Shown one piece after another: positions 24,837-34,209 of a stretch of 64,000 nt of DNA. Origin of the DNA: Desulfovibrio sp. (GTDB taxonomy: Bacteria > Desulfobacterota > Desulfovibrionia > Desulfovibrionales > Desulfovibrionaceae); NCBI GenBank assembly GCA_031284485.1, contig JAISZT010000057.1:1-64000 (forward strand), in the 5' to 3' direction. Both the position numbers and the translations under genes were made by a program. Below the pieces are notes generated by a model. The model did no database searches and was not told the origin of the DNA. It worked only from the letters and a program-made list of their open reading frames with translations. Position 1 is the stretch's first letter. Every line of letters begins with the position of its first letter.

Positions 24837-26525
24837 TCAACGTGCCCCGGCAGAGCCGGGGGATGCATGACTTTGTTGTCCGGACAGAAGAATGGCCAGG
24901 CGGACCATCAGAGAGTAGTCAGGATCCTCCAGGGGTTTTCCCAAAAGATGCTGAATTTTCTCCATACGATAGGTTACGGTGTTGCGGTGTACGTAAATTT
25001 TTTTCGAGGTTCGGGTGATGTCGCCCTGGCAGTTCAGATAGGCCTCCAGGGTTTTACGGAAGTACAGGTTGTGTTCGTTTTCCGGGTAGGCCAGTTCGCC
25101 CAGGATGTGCAGACAGAAATGCCGGATATGCTCCCGGGGGACAAACTGGAACAGTTCTTCGGCTCCTTCGGAATAATAGAAGTGAACGAGCCGTCCGGCT
25201 CCCCGGCCGATCCCGTCACTCAGGGCTTTTTCCAGAGCGCTGACCGCCTCCAGATAAGAATGCTGCAATGACCCCAGGCTGTGGGCCTGGTTGCCCAGGC
25301 CGAAGCGCATATCCAGGGGCACTATTTTCCAGAGGCCCTCGGACAGCGTTTCCAACTGAGGCGGCAGGTTGTCCAGCTTTTCCTTCCACAGCAGCAGGAA
25401 TCGCCCCTGAGAGACTAACGGCAATATCTGGCAATTTTCTCCGATCGGGGAAAGTTTCTTTTTCAGCCAGCGATAGATCAGCTCAAAGTGGTCCCGGCCG
25501 GCCATTTCCCCGGAAAGACCATCGGCATTGAACCCCACGGCCACCACCTGGTAGACGTTGCCGTCCAATGAGGAGAAAAGGGGGGCGGCCTTCATCCAGG
25601 GAGCCATGAGGTGAATGTCCGTCAGGCCCGGCGCGCGGCTGTCCCCTGTCAGACGAAAGAACAACTCTTCCTGGGCCCGCCACTCGTTTTCCCAAAGAAG
25701 CCTCTGATTGTGCGTGGAAAAGGAAAAGACGTTGCCGGCCAGTTCGGTGACCAGAGAGGAAAAGGGTTCCACCATCGGCCCCTCGTGCAGAATGACCAGA
25801 AAAAAAGGGTATTGATTGCCAGCCACAACCGGTGAAACCATGCAGTGTATTTCCCCGAACGATCCTTGCAGCAGAAGTTCCTCGATGCCGGTAAAGGGCT
25901 TCAGCTTGTACGCCTCCAACAGCAAATCGCCTATTTCCAGGGTGCGCTTTTCGCTGAGAATCACTTTATGCCCGTAGGGCGCTGTTCCGAAGGCGGCGAG
26001 GTTGAAGAAATAGTCGTAGTAGAGCACATGCCGGTTCAGAAGCCGGGCGAAGTACCGGAGCAGTTCTTCCAGCGAGGAATTGCGGAACAGAGCTTGGGAG
26101 ATTTTTTTCTGGATGTCGAGGGCGTAGTGAAACTGCTTGGTTTCCAGCCTCATCAGCCTGGACTGGAGCATGTGAGACACGATGCCCAGAGTCGTGTCCA
26201 TGGGAACTCTGAGGATCGGGAAACCAAGTTCGTCCGCCTTTTTCATGACGCCGGGGGAAATATTGGCCACGAAACGGCCCAACTTGACGGCCAGACCGGC
26301 CGCCTTGGCATGGTGCAGCGCCTTGATCAATCCGGCCAGAGCCTTCTGGTCGTCCCGATACAGCATGGCCGTGGTCAGCAACAGGGTGTTTGGTTTGATG
26401 TACTTGGCGATATCCGGCGTTTCCGAGGTGTCCAGCCCGTCCACAGGCCGGTTCAGATCGGCTTTTTGATTCATCACCGTCAATCCGGCTTCCGGAACGG
26501 CCTCCAGCAATTCGCTCAGCTTCAT
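24837..26525 (-). CDS. PucR-family transcriptional regulator of the ureide cluster
   Basis: 562 residues. The N-terminus is a PucR purine-catabolism domain (LLEAVPEAGLTVMNQ, then DISETPDIAKYIKPNTLLLT-like signature around residue 35). The C-terminus is the helix-turn-helix of this family (ITRTSKKIYVHRNTVTYRME near residue 510). It diverges from allC across a 187-base gap, so it is the natural regulator of the allC-arcC operon and perhaps of itself. PucR proteins elsewhere activate purine and allantoin genes in response to a pathway metabolite. The ligand here is not known. Confidence 0.85.
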   Translation of the reverse strand: MKLSELLEAVPEAGLTVMNQKADLNRPVDGLDTSETPDIAKYIKPNTLLLTTAMLYRDDQKALAGLIKALHHAKAAGLAVKLGRFVANISPGVMKKADELGFPILRVPMDTTLGIVSHMLQSRLMRLETKQFHYALDIQKKISQALFRNSSLEELLRYFARLLNRHVLYYDYFFNLAAFGTAPYGHKVILSEKRTLEIGDLLLEAYKLKPFTGIEELLLQGSFGEIHCMVSPVVAGNQYPFFLVILHEGPMVEPFSSLVTELAGNVFSFSTHNQRLLWENEWRAQEELFFRLTGDSRAPGLTDIHLMAPWMKAAPLFSSLDGNVYQVVAVGFNADGLSGEMAGRDHFELIYRWLKKKLSPIGENCQILPLVSQGRFLLLWKEKLDNLPPQLETLSEGLWKIVPLDMRFGLGNQAHSLGSLQHSYLEAVSALEKALSDGIGRGAGRLVHFYYSEGAEELFQFVPREHIRHFCLHILGELAYPENEHNLYFRKTLEAYLNCQGDITRTSKKIYVHRNTVTYRMEKIQHLLGKPLEDPDYSLMVRLAILLSGQQSHASPGSAGAR

Positions 26526-26614
26526 CGGTGTCCTCCCGTCTTTTGTGTCGCGTCACTTTTTGTGCATTGTGAACAAAGAAGGAGTGTATTTTCGTCAATC
26601 TGGCCGATGATTTC

Positions 26615-26631
26615 TTGTTTACCCGCGGGTA
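26615..26631. promoter_or_regulatory. Palindrome in the pucR-allC intergenic region
   Basis: TACCCGCGGGTA (26620-26631) is a perfect 12-bp palindrome and overlaps a possible -35 element TTGTTT (26615-26620) facing allC. It lies 82 bases upstream of the allC start, midway between the divergent genes. It is a candidate regulator site. Confidence 0.4.
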
Positions 26632-26712
26632 GTATCCAAAATAAGGAAAATCAAAGAGTCAGTTTTTTACTTTTATCGAAGTACCGCCCCCGTGGCAACA
26701 AGGAGCAAAGGC

Positions 26713-27939
26713 ATGAATCAGGGAATCAAGGAGATGAGAGATTGTTTGGTTCGGCTCAGCGCCATCGGCGCGACCGAAGGAGGGGGACTGACCCGTCTGT
26801 TGTACTCGCCGTCCTGGCGGGAAGCCCAGGACTGTCTGAGCGCCATGTTTGAGGAAATCGGCCTGGCCGCCAATTTCGACCAGGTCGGCAATCTTTTCGG
26901 CCGGATCGAAGGCCGGGAAAAACCCGAAGAAACCGTCCTGACCGGTTCCCACGTGGATACGGTCAGAAACGGCGGCACTCTCGACGGGCAGTACGGCATC
27001 CTGGCCGGCTGGCTGGCGGTCGGACGTCTCCTTGCGAAACATGGCCGGCCCAAAAGATCAATCGAGGTGGTTTCCTTCGCCGAAGAGGAAGGCAGCCGCT
27101 TCCCCTATGCGTTCTGGGGCAGCAAGAATCTGGTCGGCCTGGCCGACAGGGAGGATCTGCGACAGGCCAAAGATGCCGAAGGCCATTTGTTCTCCGAGGT
27201 CATGGGGCAGGCCGGCTTTGACTTTGAAGCCGTGCGGCCCGCGCCCCGGAAAGACATCAAGGCCTTCGTCGAGGCCCATATCGAACAGGGCGGAGTTCTG
27301 GAAAATCTGAACCGGCAAATCGGCGTGGTGACGGATATTGCCGGACAGAAACGGTATACCGTCACTCTGACGGGTGAAGCCAATCATGCCGGAACCACCC
27401 CCATGTCCATGCGTCATGACGCCATGGAAGGCGCGGCCCGCTGTATGGTCCGCCTTCTGGACGAGGCCGGGAAACAGGGCGATCCCCTGGTGCTGACCTT
27501 CGGCAAGGTGGAAGTTCTGCCCAACATTGCCAATGTTGTCCCGGGGCTTGTTGTTTTCACGGTGGACTGCCGCCACACCGATCAAAAAGCCCTTGACGCT
27601 TTCGCCCGAACCATTGAAAGCGCCATTGGTCAATGCGCGGCCGATCTGGGGCTGACCGCCGAAATCGACTGCTGGATGAATGAGCCGCCCGTCCCCATGA
27701 ACCGTGAACTGATTGAGCGGATCACCCGCGTCTGCCGCGAACGAGGCCTGAAAACCCACGTGATGCACAGCGGCGCGGGACATGACTCCCAAATCCTGGC
27801 ACGGCATTACCCGACGGCCATGTTCTTCGTGCCCAGCATCAAGGGCATCAGCCACAATCCGGCCGAGGAAACCAGAATGGAGGATTTGGTGGCCGGGGTC
27901 GACGCCCTGGAAGCCATTCTCCACGACCTGGCTTATTAA
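26713..27939 (+). CDS. allC: Allantoate amidohydrolase
   Basis: 408 residues, M20/AllC family. It hydrolyses allantoate to ureidoglycine, ammonia and CO2 with two metal ions. Metal-binding motifs are GSHVDTVRNGGTLDGQYG near residue 77, EEEGSRFPYAFWGS, AHIEQGG and HSGAGHDSQ near the C-terminus. The start at 26713 is preceded by AAGGAG and 7 bases; an in-frame ATG 21 bases upstream lacks this. N-carbamoyl amino acid amidohydrolases share the fold, but the neighbours allE and allD make allantoate the likely substrate. Confidence 0.9.
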   Translation: MNQGIKEMRDCLVRLSAIGATEGGGLTRLLYSPSWREAQDCLSAMFEEIGLAANFDQVGNLFGRIEGREKPEETVLTGSHVDTVRNGGTLDGQYGILAGWLAVGRLLAKHGRPKRSIEVVSFAEEEGSRFPYAFWGSKNLVGLADREDLRQAKDAEGHLFSEVMGQAGFDFEAVRPAPRKDIKAFVEAHIEQGGVLENLNRQIGVVTDIAGQKRYTVTLTGEANHAGTTPMSMRHDAMEGAARCMVRLLDEAGKQGDPLVLTFGKVEVLPNIANVVPGLVVFTVDCRHTDQKALDAFARTIESAIGQCAADLGLTAEIDCWMNEPPVPMNRELIERITRVCRERGLKTHVMHSGAGHDSQILARHYPTAMFFVPSIKGISHNPAEETRMEDLVAGVDALEAILHDLAY

Positions 27940-27961
27940 TAGTCAAAAAAAAGGAATCGCC

Positions 27962-29215
27962 ATGATCAATCAAACGCAAACCAATTCTTTCGGGAGCTAC
28001 TGGCACAAAATCGTTGGCCTGCTCTGCTTCGGCTGGGTTTCGATCTGGATTTACCGAACCATCCTGACTCCCATCTATGGAGAAATGCAGGCATCCATAG
28101 GCATCACCAGCGATGCCGGCATGGGGGCTATCGCCAGTATTTATTTCTTCTCCTACACCGGCATGCAGATTCCTTCGGGATTCCTGGTGGACCGCTTCGG
28201 CATCAAGGCCGTTCTGGTACCGGGATTCACGCTTTTCGCCCTGGCGGCGATTCTCATCGGCTCGGCCACCAGTCTGGGCATGATTTATCTCGGGAGTCTC
28301 TGCGCCGGTCTCGGCACAGGCGCCTACTACGGATCGGCCTACTCGCTTTCCGGTCGCACCGTCCCCCAGGAAAAACGGAACTTCTCCAACGCCATCATCA
28401 ACAGCGGATCGGCCGTGGGCATGGCCATAGGCCTCATCGGCTCCAGTTGGCTGGTCAAAAGCCTGGGACTGCCCTGGAACACCATGCTCTACATTATCAG
28501 CGGCATCATTCTGGCAGCCATGATCTGCTTCATCGTGGTCATCAAACCCCAGCAGGACAACAGCAAAGGAAAGGGCGCCCAGGCAAGCGGCGAAGAGCCG
28601 GAAGACCTTTCGACGAAAACCGAACTGTTCTCCCCGCTCTCCATCAGCTACTACCTGCTGTACTTCGCCACCTGCTACGGCTATTACATGCTGGTGACCT
28701 GGCTGCCGAACTTTCTGGAGACAGAACGCGGCTTTACGGGAATGGCCATTGGCATGTCCTCAGCCCTGGTCGCCTTCGCCTCCATTCCCGGCGCCCTGTT
28801 CTTCAGCCGTCTGGCGGACCGTTTTCGCTCCCGTCGCCTGCTCTTCATCGTCTCTCTGGAATTCTGCGCCGCCCTGATGTTACTGCTGGTCGTGTATTCC
28901 CCCTCCTCCGGTTTGCTGCTGCTGGGTCTTCTGTTGTACGGCCTGACCGGCAAGCTGGCTGTGGATCCGATGCTCGTCTCCCTCGTGACTGAAAACTCGC
29001 CCCGCCGCCGCCTGGCCACGCATCTGACCACCTTCAACTTCTGCGGCATGAGCGCTTCGGTGGCCGCGCCTCTGGTGACCGGGCTTATTTCCGACAGTTT
29101 TCATTCCAAAATCGGCGGGTTCTACCTCTCCGTGTTCCTTTTAGTCGTCTGCACGGTTTTCTTTCTCCTTCTCAATCGCCGCCGGGCGGCCGTGCCGGTT
29201 TCCACCCCCGCCTGA
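27962..29215 (+). CDS. MFS transporter, candidate allantoate/ureide importer
   Basis: 417 residues with about 12 membrane segments and a central hydrophilic loop (QQDNSKGKGAQASGEEPEDL). The MFS motif GFLVDRFGIKAVLVPGF is near residue 75. It lies between allC and allE in one operon, so it probably imports the substrate that enters the pathway. The allantoin permease of E. coli (AllP) is of the unrelated NCS1 family, so this would be a non-orthologous replacement. No allantoinase gene is seen, which favours allantoate or another ureide over allantoin. Confidence 0.8.
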   Translation: MINQTQTNSFGSYWHKIVGLLCFGWVSIWIYRTILTPIYGEMQASIGITSDAGMGAIASIYFFSYTGMQIPSGFLVDRFGIKAVLVPGFTLFALAAILIGSATSLGMIYLGSLCAGLGTGAYYGSAYSLSGRTVPQEKRNFSNAIINSGSAVGMAIGLIGSSWLVKSLGLPWNTMLYIISGIILAAMICFIVVIKPQQDNSKGKGAQASGEEPEDLSTKTELFSPLSISYYLLYFATCYGYYMLVTWLPNFLETERGFTGMAIGMSSALVAFASIPGALFFSRLADRFRSRRLLFIVSLEFCAALMLLLVVYSPSSGLLLLGLLLYGLTGKLAVDPMLVSLVTENSPRRRLATHLTTFNFCGMSASVAAPLVTGLISDSFHSKIGGFYLSVFLLVVCTVFFLLLNRRRAAVPVSTPA

Positions 29216-29245
29216 CGTCGGCGGAATTACAACAAGGAGTACATC

Positions 29246-30040
29246 ATGGGTTACAAAAATGGACAAACCGGTTATCCCGGTGCGCCTCTGGCCTCGCGGG
29301 CCGTTATCAAAAAAGACAACTATGCACTTATTCCCCCCGCCGGGCTGGTGAAAAACCGCGTGCCCGGCTTCGACAACTGTGAAATGACTATTTTGGCCAG
29401 CCGCAAACTGGGGGCCAGTTTCGTGGACTATGTGGTCACCATGCTGCCGGAAGGCAAAAACGCTCTCGGTTTCGGCGGCGACGGGGTGGAAACCTTCGTC
29501 TACGTCCTGGACGGCCGGATTCGCGCGGGTGACGGCAGCCGGGACTATGCTCTGGAGCGGGACGGCTATCTCTATCTGCCGCCGGACAAAAAACTGTATC
29601 TGGAAAACCGGGCCGGCGGAAACAGTGAGCTTTTTCTGTACAAGCGGCTCTATCAGCCCCTGGTCGGCCATCAGCCCCGCGCCTTCGCCGGAAACGCCGG
29701 AGAAATCAAGTCCTATGACTATGAAGGTATGAAGGACGTCCGGATATGGGATCTTCTCCCCACCGACGATCTGGGCTTTGACATGAATTTCCACATTCTG
29801 AGCTTCGAACGGGGCGCCTCCCACGGCTACATCGAAACGCATGTGCAGGAACATGGAGCCCTTATTCTTGAAGGTGAAGGACTCTACAATCTCGACAACG
29901 AGTGGCTGACCGTCGGGAAAGGCGACTATATCTTCATGGCCGCCTATACTCTCCAGGCCGCCTACGGCATCGGCCGAAACGAATGCTTCCGGTACCTGTA
30001 CTCCAAAGACTGCAACCGCGACGAAAGCCTCAAGGAGTAA
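29246..30040 (+). CDS. allE: (S)-ureidoglycine aminohydrolase
   Basis: 264 residues, bicupin fold (YlbA/AllE). It hydrolyses (S)-ureidoglycine to (S)-ureidoglycolate and ammonia and holds a manganese ion. Both cupin halves are visible; the metal-binding motif lies in the second, in HGYIETHVQEHGALILEGEG near residue 192. ACAAGGAGTACATC lies before the ATG. The middle step between AllC and AllD, which flank it apart from the transporter. Length as expected. Confidence 0.92.
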   Translation: MGYKNGQTGYPGAPLASRAVIKKDNYALIPPAGLVKNRVPGFDNCEMTILASRKLGASFVDYVVTMLPEGKNALGFGGDGVETFVYVLDGRIRAGDGSRDYALERDGYLYLPPDKKLYLENRAGGNSELFLYKRLYQPLVGHQPRAFAGNAGEIKSYDYEGMKDVRIWDLLPTDDLGFDMNFHILSFERGASHGYIETHVQEHGALILEGEGLYNLDNEWLTVGKGDYIFMAAYTLQAAYGIGRNECFRYLYSKDCNRDESLKE

Positions 30041-30045
30041 GAAAC

Positions 30046-31155
30046 ATGAACGCCACTGCCAACACCCTGTCTCAGGAAAAACAATCGGATCAGGAAATTA
30101 TACTGCTGACAAAAGATCAGATCGTCGATCTCATCCGGAAAAAGCTTGAACAGGCCGGGCTCCCTCGGGAGCAGGCTCTGCAAGTCGCCGATCACCTGGC
30201 CTACGCCGATTCTCTGGGAGTGCACTCCCACGGCAGCGTCAGGGTGGAATACTACGCCGAACGCATCTACAAGGGGGGCAGCAATACCCATCCGGACTTC
30301 AAAATTGAGGAAACCGGCCCCTGTTCGGCCGTGGTGGACGGCGACAACGCCGTGGGCTTTGTGGTGGCCAACCTCGGCATGCGTCAGGCCATTGAAATGG
30401 CCCGGGAAAAAGGTCTGGCTATGGTCGGCATGAAGCGCATGGGCCATTGCGGCACCTTGAGCTATTACCTGCGTCAGGCGGCCGCCGAGGGGCTGATTGG
30501 CCTGTCGATGTGCCAGAGCGACCCAATGGTGGTGCCGTATGGCGGGGCGCAACCGTTTTTCGGCACCAACCCCATCGGATTCGCCTGCCCGGTGGATGGC
30601 GGATCGCCCATTGTTTTCGACATGGCCACCACAGTTCAGGCCTGGGGCAAGGTTCTGGACGCCAGAGCCCGCAAAAAGAAAATACCCGACGACTGGGCCG
30701 TGGATAAAGACGGCCGCCCCACCACCGACCCGTTCGCCCTGAGCGGCCTGTGCGCCGTGGCCGGGGCCAAGGGCTACGGCCTGATGATGATGGTGGACAT
30801 CCTCTCCGGAACGCTTGTGGGCCAGCCCTTCGGGCCGCACGTCACTTCCATGTACGCTCATCTCGATCAGGGCCGGGAACTGGGGCAGTTGCACATAGTC
30901 ATCAACCCCGCTTCTTTCGGCGACCCCAAGGTTTTCACCCGCAATATCAGCCAGATGGTCCAGGAACTGCACGCATGCAGACCGGCCGTCGGCCATACCC
31001 GGGTTCTCTATCCCGGCGAGCGTTCAGCGCAGGTGGAAAAGAAATACCGCGAAAGCGGCATTCCCATCGTCCGGGAGATTTACGACTATCTTGTCAGTGA
31101 CGACATTTTTCAAAACACATACGAACTCGGCGATCCTTTTGCCGTTCGCCGCTAG
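30046..31155 (+). CDS. allD: Ureidoglycolate dehydrogenase
   Basis: 369 residues, malate/L-lactate dehydrogenase type II family. It oxidises (S)-ureidoglycolate to oxalurate with NAD. YADSLGVHSHGSVRVEYY near residue 50 carries the conserved SxGxxSHG pattern, GHCGTLSYYLRQAA and PFFGTNPIGFACP bind cofactor, and FDMATTVQAWGK follows. AAGGAGTAAGAAAC precedes the ATG at 30046, 5 bases past the allE stop. Other LDH2 dehydrogenases act on lactate, malate or sulfolactate; the context decides here. Confidence 0.9.
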   Translation: MNATANTLSQEKQSDQEIILLTKDQIVDLIRKKLEQAGLPREQALQVADHLAYADSLGVHSHGSVRVEYYAERIYKGGSNTHPDFKIEETGPCSAVVDGDNAVGFVVANLGMRQAIEMAREKGLAMVGMKRMGHCGTLSYYLRQAAAEGLIGLSMCQSDPMVVPYGGAQPFFGTNPIGFACPVDGGSPIVFDMATTVQAWGKVLDARARKKKIPDDWAVDKDGRPTTDPFALSGLCAVAGAKGYGLMMMVDILSGTLVGQPFGPHVTSMYAHLDQGRELGQLHIVINPASFGDPKVFTRNISQMVQELHACRPAVGHTRVLYPGERSAQVEKKYRESGIPIVREIYDYLVSDDIFQNTYELGDPFAVRR

Positions 31156-31167
31156 GGGGAGGTTCCC

Positions 31168-34100
31168 ATGCTGCATACAATCATTCGGAAAAACAGCTAT
31201 CAGGATTCCATCACCCTGATGCTTCTGACCAATATGATCGCCACCATGGACGGCGTGGCCAAGGTATCCATCATGATGGGTACCCCGGCCAATAAAGACA
31301 TTCTGGCGGCCGGCGGGCTGGGTACGCCGGAACTGGCCGGAGCCGGAGCCAACGACATTGCCATGGTCATGGATATCGACAGCGAAAACCGCGTTGAAGG
31401 CCTCCTGGCGGCAGTTGACGAATTTCTGCGGCGACAGGGCGAAGGCAATGGACAGTACCGGGGGGGCGACAAACCTGTCCGGGACTGGGCACAGGCATGG
31501 TCCGCGCGACCCGACAGCAACATCGTGCTGTTGTCCATTCCCGGCGCCTATGTGGAAAGCGAGGCCGACCGGATACTGGAAGAGGGGCGGCATGTCTTCA
31601 TCTTCAGCGACAACGTCCCTCTGGAGGTTGAAAATCGTCTGAAGAAGAAAGCCGCCGACAAGGGTCTTCTGGTTATGGGGCCGGATTGCGGCACCGCGCT
31701 CATCCGGGGTGTGCCTTTTGCCTTTACCAATGTCATCCCCCGAGGCCGGATCGGTCTTGTGGGCGCGTCCGGCACGGGCATTCAGGAAATTTCGACCCAG
31801 ATCGCCCGCCGGGGCGCGGGCGTCTCCCAGGCCATCGGCACCGGCGGCCGCGACATAAACGGCGAGATCAACGCCTCGACCATGAAGACCGCCCTGGCCG
31901 TCCTGGCCGACGATCCCGACACGGATTGTCTGGTGGTGGTGGCCAAACCACCGGCTTCTTTGGTGCGGGAAGAAATCATGAGCCTCTTGCGGGCTATTGA
32001 AAAGCCCTGCGTGGCCGTCTTCATCGGCGAGCGCCCGGCCGCTCACGAAGAGGGGCTGTTCCTGGCCGACACGCTGGAAGAGGCCGCTGAACTGGCCGTG
32101 GCCCTGGCAACCGGCGAAGATCCCTCTGGCCGCGCCTATCGGCCGGAGTTGCCCCCAAGCCCGCCGGACGTGGCCGGCCGAACCATTCGCGGCCTGTATG
32201 CCGGAGGGACTCTGGCAGGTGAGGCCGCCGCTCTGCTGACCCGCGCCCTGGGTCTGACCGACAACGGGGCGGGCCATCATGAAGAGGGCTTCATGTTCCG
32301 CCACGGCGGTCATGAGATCATCGACCTGGGCGATGACGCCTATACCCGGGGCAAGCCTCACCCGATGATCGATCCGCAGACCCGCACCCAGCACATCCTC
32401 AACGCGGCCGGGGACGCGCGGACGGGTCTGATCCTTCTGGATTTTGTGGAGGGCTACGGCGCGCACACCGATATGGCCGGGGCGCTGGTTCCGGCCATCC
32501 GCGAGGCGGGACAGATTGCCGGGCGGGACGGGAGGTCGTTACTCTTCATGGCTTGCGTCTGCGGCACGGAAAACGATCCGCAGCCGCGTTCGGAGCAGGT
32601 CCGCATTCTGGAAGAGGCCGGGGTTTATGTGGCCCCCAGCAACGCCGCCATGGTCGCCGCCGCCCTCGGGGCACTTGGCCTGGATCTCGCGTTCCCGGCC
32701 AAGGAAATCGGCGCTCCCGGCGGCCCCAAAGCCTCAGCGCTCCCCCCTGTGCCCGAATCCGTCCGGCGGCTGTTCGCCGACGGTCCGGTGGTGGTCAACG
32801 CCGGGGTGCGCGGCTTCACCAGGCCCTTTGAGGACCTGGGCATCCCGTATGTCCAACTGGATTGGCGGCCCGTAGCCGGCGGTGATGTCGAACTGCAAGG
32901 CATGCTCAACTTTTTGAACCGCCATGACAATGGTTCCATTGATCTGGCCAATCAGGAGGTCATCGACAAAATTCTGACATCCTCGCCCTTTCTGCTGGAC
33001 GTCAGGCCCGCCCGCGAACTGATTCCCGCCCTGGCTGAAAAAAAGGTACTGCTCCACGCCGGGCCGCCCATTTGCTGGAAGAACATGACCCGTCCGATGC
33101 GGGGTTCCTGCGTGGGAGCCGCGCTGTTTGAAGGCTGGGCAGGCGACGAGGACGAGGCCCGGAATCTTCTGGAAACCGGCGGCGTCGAGTTCCTTCCCTG
33201 CCACAGCGTGAATGCGGTCGGCCCCATGGGGGGCATCACTTCGGCCAATATGCCGCTTCTGGTTGTTCTCAACAAAACCGACGGCAACTTCGCCTACTGC
33301 ACCATGAACGAGGGCATCGGAGCGGTGCTGCGCTTCGGGGCTTACAATGAGGCCGTCATCGAACGTCTGCGCTGGATGCGCGACGTACTCGGGCCGACCT
33401 TGTCAAAAGTGCTCGGCGGTATTGAAGGCGGCTTGAATATCAATGTCCTGGCCACCAAGGCCATTGCCATGGGCGATGAGTTCCATCAACGCAACATCGC
33501 CGGTTCTCTGAATTTCCTCAAGGAGATAGCCCCGCTGCTGGTGGCGGCTGACGTTCCGGAGGAGCATCGCCGCCAGGTCATGCGCTTTCTGGCCGACACC
33601 GATCAGTTCTTTCTCAACATCATGATGGCCGCCGCCAAAAGCGTCATGGACGCCGCCCGCACCCTCACGCAAGGCAGCGTGGTCACGGCCATGACCCGCA
33701 ACGGCGAGAACTTCGGCATCCGCATCTCGGGCATGGGGGACGAGTGGTTCACCGCTCCGGTCAACACGCCGGACGGGCTCTATTTCACCGGCTATTCCAG
33801 CGCCGACGCCAACCCGGACATGGGCGACAGCGCCATCACCGAAACCTTCGGCGTCGGCGGCATGGCCATGATCGCCGCCCCGGCCGTGACCCGTTTCGTC
33901 GGCAGCGGCGGCTTTGACGACGCCCTGGCAACCAGCAACGAAATGATGGAAATCTGCCTCGGCCGCAACCCCAATTTCCCGGTACCCACCTGGAATTTCC
34001 AGGGGATATGCCTGGGCATCGATGCCCGCCGGGTGGTGGCTACGGGCATCACGCCGGTCATCAATACCGGCATCGCCCACAAGCAGGCCGGTATAGGCCA

Positions 34101-34191
34101 GATCGGCGCGGGCACGGTACATCCGCCGCTGGCCTGTTTTGAAAAGGCCGTCCGCGCCTATGCCCGCAAGCTGGGATATGGTCGGGCGTAA
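31168..34191 (+). CDS. fdrA: FdrA-YlbE fusion protein (oxamate carbamoyltransferase component)
   Basis: 1007 residues, equal to FdrA plus YlbE of E. coli (about 555 and 419). Residues 1 to about 589 are FdrA-like, with CoA-binding/ligase folds: VMGPDCGTALI, GRIGLVGASGTGIQEIST and DFVEGYGAHTD. Residues from about 590 are YlbE/DUF1116: VLLHAGPPICWKN, CVGAALFEGWA and CHSVNAVGPMGGITSANM. The E. coli genes fdrA, ylbE and ylbF (renamed allF, allG, allH) are reported to encode oxamate carbamoyltransferase, which converts oxalurate and phosphate to oxamate and carbamoyl phosphate. The two parts run in frame with no stop or internal ribosome binding site at the junction, so this is a true fusion. Confidence 0.88.
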   Translation: MLHTIIRKNSYQDSITLMLLTNMIATMDGVAKVSIMMGTPANKDILAAGGLGTPELAGAGANDIAMVMDIDSENRVEGLLAAVDEFLRRQGEGNGQYRGGDKPVRDWAQAWSARPDSNIVLLSIPGAYVESEADRILEEGRHVFIFSDNVPLEVENRLKKKAADKGLLVMGPDCGTALIRGVPFAFTNVIPRGRIGLVGASGTGIQEISTQIARRGAGVSQAIGTGGRDINGEINASTMKTALAVLADDPDTDCLVVVAKPPASLVREEIMSLLRAIEKPCVAVFIGERPAAHEEGLFLADTLEEAAELAVALATGEDPSGRAYRPELPPSPPDVAGRTIRGLYAGGTLAGEAAALLTRALGLTDNGAGHHEEGFMFRHGGHEIIDLGDDAYTRGKPHPMIDPQTRTQHILNAAGDARTGLILLDFVEGYGAHTDMAGALVPAIREAGQIAGRDGRSLLFMACVCGTENDPQPRSEQVRILEEAGVYVAPSNAAMVAAALGALGLDLAFPAKEIGAPGGPKASALPPVPESVRRLFADGPVVVNAGVRGFTRPFEDLGIPYVQLDWRPVAGGDVELQGMLNFLNRHDNGSIDLANQEVIDKILTSSPFLLDVRPARELIPALAEKKVLLHAGPPICWKNMTRPMRGSCVGAALFEGWAGDEDEARNLLETGGVEFLPCHSVNAVGPMGGITSANMPLLVVLNKTDGNFAYCTMNEGIGAVLRFGAYNEAVIERLRWMRDVLGPTLSKVLGGIEGGLNINVLATKAIAMGDEFHQRNIAGSLNFLKEIAPLLVAADVPEEHRRQVMRFLADTDQFFLNIMMAAAKSVMDAARTLTQGSVVTAMTRNGENFGIRISGMGDEWFTAPVNTPDGLYFTGYSSADANPDMGDSAITETFGVGGMAMIAAPAVTRFVGSGGFDDALATSNEMMEICLGRNPNFPVPTWNFQGICLGIDARRVVATGITPVINTGIAHKQAGIGQIGAGTVHPPLACFEKAVRAYARKLGYGRA

Positions 34192-34209
34192 ACCTCGCAG
34201 GCGGAGGGA

